This document shows, piece by piece, positions 54,472 through 59,745 of a stretch of 59,745 nucleotides of DNA. The position numbers were made by a program, and so were the translations under genes. How positions within the stretch are numbered: position 1 is the first letter of the stretch; each line of letters begins with the position of its first letter. Origin of the DNA: CAZVLE01 sp964627855 (GTDB taxonomy: Bacteria; Bacillota; Dethiobacteria; DTU022); the NCBI GenBank assembly GCA_964627855.1, contig CAZVLE010000061.1:1-59745 (forward strand). The letters run 5' to 3'. Below the pieces are notes generated by a model that worked only from the letters and a program-made list of their open reading frames with translations, had not been told where the DNA came from and did not search any database.

Positions 54472-55854
54472 ATGAACAGTTATTATGTGAGAATGGGTGA
54501 TGGTTATCTTGATCGGATGGAAGCTGAAGAAATCAGGTCCGAAATAGAAGAAGGCACTGCCTATGCTGCAGAAAAAGGTAAAATTGCCCCATTAAGTCTT
54601 GATGATCAGGAGCGGCTCCTCGATATATTTACAACTCCGGCTAAGTTTATTGGTGTTGAAAGGGGTAGGGAAATAGTTTTAACCACCGATGGTGTAGTGG
54701 TTACAAATGAGGAAGAACCTTCATCAGGACTTCCGGTCAGCAGATCGGTCGGTATCCAGATGTGGGAAAGGATGGTTTGTGCAGATACTGCCGAGTTGGG
54801 CCATTCTGACTACAGCTACAAATCAGTGAAAGCAATGATTAGCACTGAACAACAGACTATGCAAGAAATTCTTATCAACACTGTTTTGCCGCTTTTCTAC
54901 GGGGCCATGCCCAACCTGGGACTTTACACCAAGCCAGACGGTCCGGTCGATAACCCGGCAGAGCTTTTACCGCAGGGTAAAATTTCTGAGGCAAGAGAAT
55001 CCCAGGAACAAGCCATGGAATATGCAATCAAAGACATGATTTATGTAGCCGAACACCTTTACGAAGCCGGTGCAGATGCCATTAATTTTGATACCACCGG
55101 AGCATCGGGAGACGCAGATTTTCTTGCGGTGCTTAAAACGACCGAATATTTAAAAGAAAAATATCCAGACATGGGTATTATGATCGGCATGGCCGGAGAA
55201 ACCCTGCTTGGCATGCATAGCGAACTTTATTACAAGGGCGAACGTTTAGCCGGTCTGCAACCTCACCAACAGGCAAGAGTTGTTGAAAGCGCTGGTGGCT
55301 CAGTCTTTGGCCCGGCTATCAATACCAAAACAACCTGTTCTTTTCCCTGGAACCTGGCCCGGGCTCTTACTTATACCAAAGCCTGTGTCGAGGCAGTTGA
55401 TATTCCGGTTCATACCAATGTCGGAATGGGTGTAGGTGGAATGCCGATGCAGGAAATACCGGCACTCGATGCAGTTTCAAGAGTTTCAAAATCTATGGCT
55501 GAAATCGGCAAGTTAGACGGTTTATAGGTAGGCGTGGGCGATCCTTACGGTATGGCAATATCCCACGCAATAGCTTCAGGTATGGGCGGAGTGCGCACTG
55601 CCGGAGATCTGGTGGCGCGTATGCAAATATCGCGGAGCATGAAGATAGACCGGGCCAGAGCATATGTGGCCGATAAACTTGGTGTTAGCGTAGAAGATCT
55701 TACCAACGAAGATGTTATGACTGAAGTAAGAAGAGAAAAAGATTTGGGCTTGATTTATATGCTGCCCGGTTACGCCAGGGGCCTGGAGGCAAAGCTGAAT
55801 ATCAGCCGCCTGCTCGACCTGGAATTAAACTGTATAAAAAAAATGAGACAATAA
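54472..55854 (+). CDS. mtbB: Dimethylamine methyltransferase with in-frame TAG (pyrrolysine)
   Basis: ATG at 54472 after AAGGGAGAA; the frame passes one TAG at 55525-55527 and ends at TAA, 55854: 460 residues with pyrrolysine at 352, close to the roughly 467-residue archaeal MtbB. The context DGL-Pyl-VGVGDPYGMA is the MtbB hallmark, and the following AISHAIASGMGGVRTAGDLVARMQ matches its C-terminus. It demethylates dimethylamine to monomethylamine via the corrinoid protein encoded 20 bases upstream. No mtmB for monomethylamine is present in the window. Confidence 0.95.
55525..55527 (+). other. UAG codon decoded as pyrrolysine in mtbB
   Basis: In-frame TAG between GACGGTTTA and GTAGGCGTG. Position and context equal those of MtbB pyrrolysine. 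Confidence 0.93.
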
Positions 55855-55907
55855 GTAGAATCACTACACTAACCTAACTGATAAATATGCAGAAGGGAGT
55901 AAAGTAA

Positions 55908-57341
55908 TTGCTAAACTTAAAGATATTAACCAATGAAGATATTAGGCTTATCCATGAAAGAAGCCTGGACCTGCTTGAAAACACCGGAGTCACGGTAAAA
56001 AGCGAATCGATTCTGGAAAAGATGGCTGATGCAGGCTGCCGGGTTGACCGCAGCAGCTTTAATATTAAAATTCCTGCAAATCTGGTCACCGACGCCATTG
56101 AAAACACCCCTAAAGAGTTCGCTCTGGGAGGATTGAATGCAGAAATAACCCTGCAGCTTGGTGTGGGCAATAGCTACCTGACAACCGATGGCCAGGGTTG
56201 TTTCGTCTCAGACCAGGAAACAGGGCAGAGAAGAGAATCAACCATGCAGGACCTTGCTGACAGTGCGATAGTGGTCGATTCGCTTGATTATATTGATATG
56301 TATTGGCCTATTATCAGTGCTACAGATGCAACAACAGAAACCCGCACCCTCGAAGAACTGGTAACTATTTATCGTCATTGTGGTAAACATCTGCAAACTG
56401 ATATTTTTAACGTTGGCCAGGTTCCTTTTTTTGTTAAAGCACTTGAAACCATTCTCGGAGATGCGGATCAAATCAGGAAAAGAAAAATCTTATCTGTTGT
56501 CTGCTGCCCGGTTACACCTCTTAAATATGACGAGAATATGATGGAAGCATACATAGAGCTTGGAGAATATGAAGTGCCAATTAATATTTTGCCCATGCCA
56601 ATATCTGGCGCGACAGCACCGGCCAGTCTGCTTTCAACTGTTCTGCTTAATAATGTTGAGGTGCTTGGTGCAGTAACAATCTTCCAGACATTCCGGCCGG
56701 GTGTTCCTTTGATGTATGGGTCGTCCTCATCAATTCTTGATATGAAAACCGGGTTATTTGCCGTTGGTGCGCCTGAAGAAGGGCTTCTAAACGGGGCTTG
56801 TGCCGAGATGGCGAAATACTATAAAATGCCCTGCCTGGTAAGTGGCTTGGGAAGTGATGCCAAAGAACCCGGTTTTCAGGCGGCTCTGGAGAAATTAGCC
56901 ACCGGTCTGGTGCCGTGGCTGACAGGCCCTGATATATTCTGCGGTGTTGGCTTGCTTGATACCTGTCAGTGCCTTTATCTTGAACAACTTATCCTCGATG
57001 AAGAAGTATTTGGCTTTATGAAGAGAATCAAAACCGGTATCAGGGGAGGCAAAGATTATATCTTATCGGATCTGATCGGTGAAGTGGGAGCCGGAGGACA
57101 CTATCTATCGCAAAGATCGACTAAAACCTTGCTGAGGCAGGGAGAACACTATATGCCTAAGATTTTAAGTCGTGATTCATTCGAAATGTGGGAAAACTCA
57201 CCCAAGCGTGATCTGCTCGGTTTTGCCCGCGAAAAAGCAAACAAGATATTGTGTGAACCCCGGCAGGAATACTTGGATGCTGCCGTTGTTACAGAGCTAA
57301 ATAAAGTAATTGCAAACGCAAAAAAAAGCCTGACAAAGTAA
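55908..57341 (+). CDS. MttB-family methyltransferase (non-pyrrolysine paralog 4)
   Basis: A 477-residue MttB-family barrel starting at TTG, nine bases after AAGGGAG. The N-terminus reads IRLIHERSLDLLENTGVTV, and GAGGHYLSQRSTKTL is the C-terminal family block. The equivalent of the pyrrolysine region reads CLVSGLGSDAKEPG, all sense codons. It is the last cistron of the operon, followed by a terminator. The substrate is unknown; it is the most divergent copy in the window. Confidence 0.9.
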   Translation: MLNLKILTNEDIRLIHERSLDLLENTGVTVKSESILEKMADAGCRVDRSSFNIKIPANLVTDAIENTPKEFALGGLNAEITLQLGVGNSYLTTDGQGCFVSDQETGQRRESTMQDLADSAIVVDSLDYIDMYWPIISATDATTETRTLEELVTIYRHCGKHLQTDIFNVGQVPFFVKALETILGDADQIRKRKILSVVCCPVTPLKYDENMMEAYIELGEYEVPINILPMPISGATAPASLLSTVLLNNVEVLGAVTIFQTFRPGVPLMYGSSSSILDMKTGLFAVGAPEEGLLNGACAEMAKYYKMPCLVSGLGSDAKEPGFQAALEKLATGLVPWLTGPDIFCGVGLLDTCQCLYLEQLILDEEVFGFMKRIKTGIRGGKDYILSDLIGEVGAGGHYLSQRSTKTLLRQGEHYMPKILSRDSFEMWENSPKRDLLGFAREKANKILCEPRQEYLDAAVVTELNKVIANAKKSLTK

Positions 57342-57410
57342 CAGAGCTGATCCCAACAGTTAAAAATAAGAACTGATAATGCATTCTGGCGGGTATAGGT
57401 TTGGAAGTTG

Positions 57411-57438
57411 AACCGGTGTTATATGAGCACCGGTTTTT
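57411..57438 (+). terminator. Intrinsic terminator of the mttB-mtbB operon
   Basis: AACCGGTG and CACCGGTT form a perfect 8-base stem around TTATATGAG, followed by TTT and CC. It lies 70 bases past the last cistron. Confidence 0.88.
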
Positions 57439-57593
57439 CCTCTTCAATGTAACATTATATTAATATTAGAATATTACTTCAAGGATTTTTCCAAGGATTT
57501 CTTCTGCATCAACGCCCCCGCTTTATTCTTGAGGTTTCCAACGATACATGCTACGCTGACAATGCGAAATTCTTACAAGTCAAACGCTAATAT

Positions 57594-57701
57594 GAAATAC
57601 AGGATTCTCTGGCAGTATGGAGCGAGCCGGTTAGCCCCATACTATCGTGTCGCCGGCAGTTGGTGAGCACAGAATCCTTTAAGCTAAGATCTCCTAATCA
57701 T
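57594..57701 (+). repeat. Structured repeat family 2, copy 2
   Basis: Second copy of the element at 31695-31798. Here AGGATTCT (57601-57608) pairs perfectly with AGAATCCT (57671-57678), and GTATGG pairs with CCATAC inside. The element again ends with TTTAAGCTAAGATCTCCT and again lies just past the 3' end of a minus-strand toxin gene. Confidence 0.7.
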
Positions 57702-57812
57702 CTATCCATATTAGGTCAAGGGGAAACACTCCTCAGTCATATATATTCCCATCTCCACCAGCGATCCTTTCGGGGTTTTAAGCTCAGCTGGTATCAATAT
57801 GAATCGGAAAGG

Positions 57813-58220
57813 TTAGTAAAAACTTTCAACCCACTCTTCCACGCTGAGACACTCTACCGGACAATCTTGAAAATCTTTCTTATTTCGGGTAACAATAAAT
57901 TTAATACCACCAGCTTTGGCGCACTGCACAAGCAGGGCATCTTCATAATCAGGCATATCGAGCTTAAAAGCTCCGAAGATATCGCTCGCTGTTACGCTCA
58001 TTATCTTGATAAAACCAAACATGCTCTGCAGGTGTTCGCTGATTTGATCGCCGCTGTAAGCTCTTCTCAGTATATATATGATATCAGTTACCGCGTTGGC
58101 CGTTAAATAAGCTTCAATGCGGCCTTTTTCAGCCTGCTCAAAAACCTTCACTGCTTTTGCCACGAATTGAGCCATGATAAAAAGCTTTGCTGATAAATAT
58201 TCATATGAACTATATGTCAC
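57813..58220 (-). pseudogene. PIN-domain (VapC-like) toxin lacking its N-terminal strand
   Basis: The frame encodes 135 residues. From about residue 17 on, it is a clear PIN domain (KAVKVFEQAEKGRIEAYLTANAVTDI and the acidic DYEDALLVQCAKAGGIKFIVTRNKKDF). The usual first strand with the catalytic Asp (LIDTNV) is replaced by an unrelated 15-residue stretch. No antitoxin gene precedes it. It is probably an inactive relic, truncated at the 5' end. Two further acidic positions of the site are retained. Confidence 0.7.
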
Positions 58221-58343
58221 GGGAAAGTCAAGGAAGTTCCCACCAGAAATAATCAGCCGAGCTGTTCTGTAAGGTCATACAAAAACAATGCAATTTCATG
58301 AGAATAGATGAAGCCATTATATTACAATGCTTTCTTCGCATTT

Positions 58344-58499
58344 TCATATTAAGTCTTTTCCATGAACAGGAACAACAGTTGCCCTACCGTCATTATGATA
58401 AAGAAACTTATGACTACCTGTTTGCCGTATTTCAACAAAACCAACTTTCTTGAGCAAAGTAACCATATCTTTATCTGATATTATAGTAAGCTTGCTCAT
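58344..58499 (-). pseudogene. hicA: hicA toxin, short C-terminus
   Basis: A 51-codon frame starting at the ATG that overlaps the hicB stop (TAATG). It reads the full HicA double-stranded-RNA-binding-like fold: DMVTLLKKVGF, then IRQTGSHKFL with the catalytic His, and VVPVHGKDL. It stops where most HicA proteins continue for 10-25 residues (GTLRKILKQAGL). It could be a compact active form or a truncated relic. Confidence 0.6.
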
Positions 58500-58726
58500 T
58501 AAAATATCATTTCCATTTTTTTAGTTTCAATGTAATCTTTATTAAAAACATTAATACCGTCTTTTTTTTGCACTTCGAAACAAAGGCTGATGGCCTCTTC
58601 AACATTTGCCATTAACTCAACCATTGTATCTCCCTGGGTATGGCAACCTTTTAATTCAGGAACAGTGGCTATGAAGCCATCGTCTTCATCTCGCTCCACA
58701 AGAACTGTAAAATAATATTTTTTCAT
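58499..58726 (-). CDS. hicB: HicB-family antitoxin
   Basis: A 75-residue RNase-H-like HicB domain: the YYFTVLVERDEDDGFIATVPELKGCHTQGDT pattern followed by a helix with the typical EEAISLCFE. It lacks the C-terminal DNA-binding domain of longer HicB proteins. The start at 58726 follows GGGGTGGG; the frame is open seven codons further. Its stop overlaps the hicA start by one base, so antitoxin precedes toxin in the operon. Confidence 0.88.
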   Translation of the reverse strand: MKKYYFTVLVERDEDDGFIATVPELKGCHTQGDTMVELMANVEEAISLCFEVQKKDGINVFNKDYIETKKMEMIF

Positions 58727-58997
58727 ATTTCCCACCCCGGGTTTCAAATGTTTTCATATCACATAAGAATAAATATCATCATTAATTATAAAGGCTAATC
58801 ATTGCTTAATCAACATGAAGCAATCCCTTCTGTGATGCAATCCTTTACAGGCGGTTAATGTTATCAACAAAATATAATTTAGGTTGCAGGTCTGGCGGCC
58901 CACCGCTGTTTTCGATTAAGCCTGGGTCGATGCCGGGGACCATCTTTGCCATCAAGATCAGCCGCACCATTAATCCGGCGCACTATCTTAGCGATTT

Positions 58998-59093
58998 TTA
59001 TATTGAATTTTTAGCCTGCAATATCTGATCCACCGTAATCCTTAATCCGCGGATTATCGGTTTTCCAACCATTATTATCGGATCAACTTTAAT
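58998..59093 (-). pseudogene. DUF433 antitoxin remnant
   Basis: The 31 residues IKVDPIIMVGKPIIRGLRIT and the following VDQILQAKNSI match the DUF433 core (DPxIMxGKPxIRGxRIxV). A stop precedes it directly and there is no start codon. The rest of the 58727-59169 gap has no recognisable gene. Confidence 0.65.
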
Positions 59094-59169
59094 TCATTCA
59101 AGAAGCAACTGGGCAGGGCAGGGTGATCTATCCGGTTCTGTCCGGGGAAATACTATGGTTCAGGGCAGT

Positions 59170-59745
59170 TTATTTTAATTCCCGCCTCATAGCGTAAATC
59201 GCAGCCCCCAGGGCTCCGATTATCTGAGGATCAACTGAGAGAGGCTCTATCTTTTCTTTCAGAGCCTTCTCCATGGCCTTAATAAGACCCCTGTTTTTCG
59301 CACAACCCCCTGTGATCGTAACTTTTGGTATGATGCCCACCCGTTTAAGCAGCATAAAACAGCGTTTGGCCACGGCACTCTGCACCCCGGCAGCAATATT
59401 TTCAGGAGGATTTTTTTCCGCGAGAAGACTGATGACCTCGGTTTCAGCAAAAACGCTGCACTGGGCAGTAACAGGAATCAGATCCCTTGCGGTCAGAGAA
59501 AGATCTGAAAAAGCAGCTATATCCATACGGAAGATTCGGGCCATAGCCTCAAAGAAACGCCCTGTGCCTGCAGCGCACTTGTCATTCATGGCAAACTCTT
59601 TCACTGTGCCGTCATCATTAATTGATATGCCCTTAACATCCTGGCCGCCGATATCAACTATGGTTTTGATTGATCTGTCGCAGAAAAATACTCCCATGGC
59701 GTGACAGCTTATCTCGGAAATGTTTTCATTGGCAAAAGGGATCTC
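59170..59745 (-). CDS. BadF/HgdC-type CoA-dehydratase activase or related ATPase (5' partial)
   Basis: The frame is open to the window edge; the ATG at 59697 is internal. The 191 visible residues show the ASKHA ATPase fold: VDIGGQDVKGI (phosphate 2), NDKCAAGTGRFFE with a cluster cysteine, ITGGCAKN (adenosine motif) and GALGAAIYAMR. The upstream EISCHAMG holds the other cysteine that would bridge the [4Fe-4S] cluster of the dimer. It would drive ATP-dependent electron transfer to a 2-hydroxyacyl-CoA dehydratase or similar enzyme. The partner lies outside the window. Confidence 0.85.
   Translation of the reverse strand, partial: EIPFANENISEISCHAMGVFFCDRSIKTIVDIGGQDVKGISINDDGTVKEFAMNDKCAAGTGRFFEAMARIFRMDIAAFSDLSLTARDLIPVTAQCSVFAETEVISLLAEKNPPENIAAGVQSAVAKRCFMLLKRVGIIPKVTITGGCAKNRGLIKAMEKALKEKIEPLSVDPQIIGALGAAIYAMRRELK

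Noticed and set aside
57660..58106. Plus-strand 148-codon frame
   Set aside because: Antisense to the PIN gene and overlapping repeat family 2; no ribosome site or family resemblance.
1..59745. tRNA-Pyl or other tRNA and rRNA genes
   Set aside because: I looked for a CTA-anticodon tRNA-Pyl-like sequence and for general T-loop patterns by eye and found none. A covariance search would be decisive.

Overview
The window reads as a chromosomal segment of an anaerobic, low-to-mid GC Gram-positive bacterium of the Clostridia type (Peptococcaceae, Dethiobacter or Syntrophomonas-like). The basis is gene content: DUF116, DUF5058, YedE/TusA, corrinoid methyltransferases and a 2-hydroxyacyl-CoA dehydratase-type activase. 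Other signs are AGGAGG-like ribosome sites with frequent GTG/TTG starts, REP-like GAGAACCGTCCCC motifs, and two genes that must read an in-frame TAG as pyrrolysine. No rRNA, tRNA, CRISPR array or intact transposase was recognised.

Bases 1-14 kb hold accessory metabolism. In order: a LysR fragment, a TusA/YeeE sulfur or selenium uptake pair, an arsenic locus (permease, arsR, acr3, arsC) with a recognisable promoter and operator, an FAD-dependent reductase, several small conserved proteins (DUF116, DUF427, UPF0178), a three-repeat membrane-anchored protein, a chagasin-like inhibitor lipoprotein, a YgeA-type Asp/Glu racemase and an HPP membrane protein. Bases 14-31 kb hold a zinc-ribbon protein, an MMPL exporter with a coiled-coil partner and TetR regulator behind a consensus promoter, a PfkB kinase, a zinc-ribbon Ser/Thr kinase, a lipoprotein serpin, a C45 peptidase with two membrane proteins, a GH127 glycosidase and a ferredoxin-like protein.

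Bases 31-35 kb are a worn region: a RelE/Phd-type toxin-antitoxin pair, REP-like repeats, a sugar-cation symporter, an internally deleted URO-D-family gene and an internally deleted MttB-family gene. Bases 35-57.4 kb form a methylated-amine island. A minus-strand block has a peptide-type ABC importer, two MttB-family methyltransferases and a corrinoid protein. A plus-strand block has a MATE transporter, a saccharopine-dehydrogenase-like enzyme, a sigma-54 activator, and an operon of pyrrolysine-type mttB, an MttB paralog, a corrinoid protein, pyrrolysine-type mtbB and another MttB paralog.

Five sigma-54 (-24/-12) promoter sequences with exact GG-N10-GC spacing sit before the ABC importer, the MATE gene, the dehydrogenase gene, the activator itself and the mttB operon. 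The inferred picture is one sigma-54 regulon that takes up quaternary or methylated amines, moves their methyl groups to corrinoid proteins, and is run by the locally encoded, probably self-regulated activator. The acceptor methyltransferase, the reductive activator RamA, mtmB and the pyl genes are not in the window.

Bases 57.5-59.1 kb are a graveyard of toxin-antitoxin remnants (a PIN protein lacking its N-terminus, hicB with a shortened hicA, a DUF433 scrap). The window ends inside a BadF/HgdC-type ATPase. Two unassigned structured repeat families, two copies each, occur outside the island.
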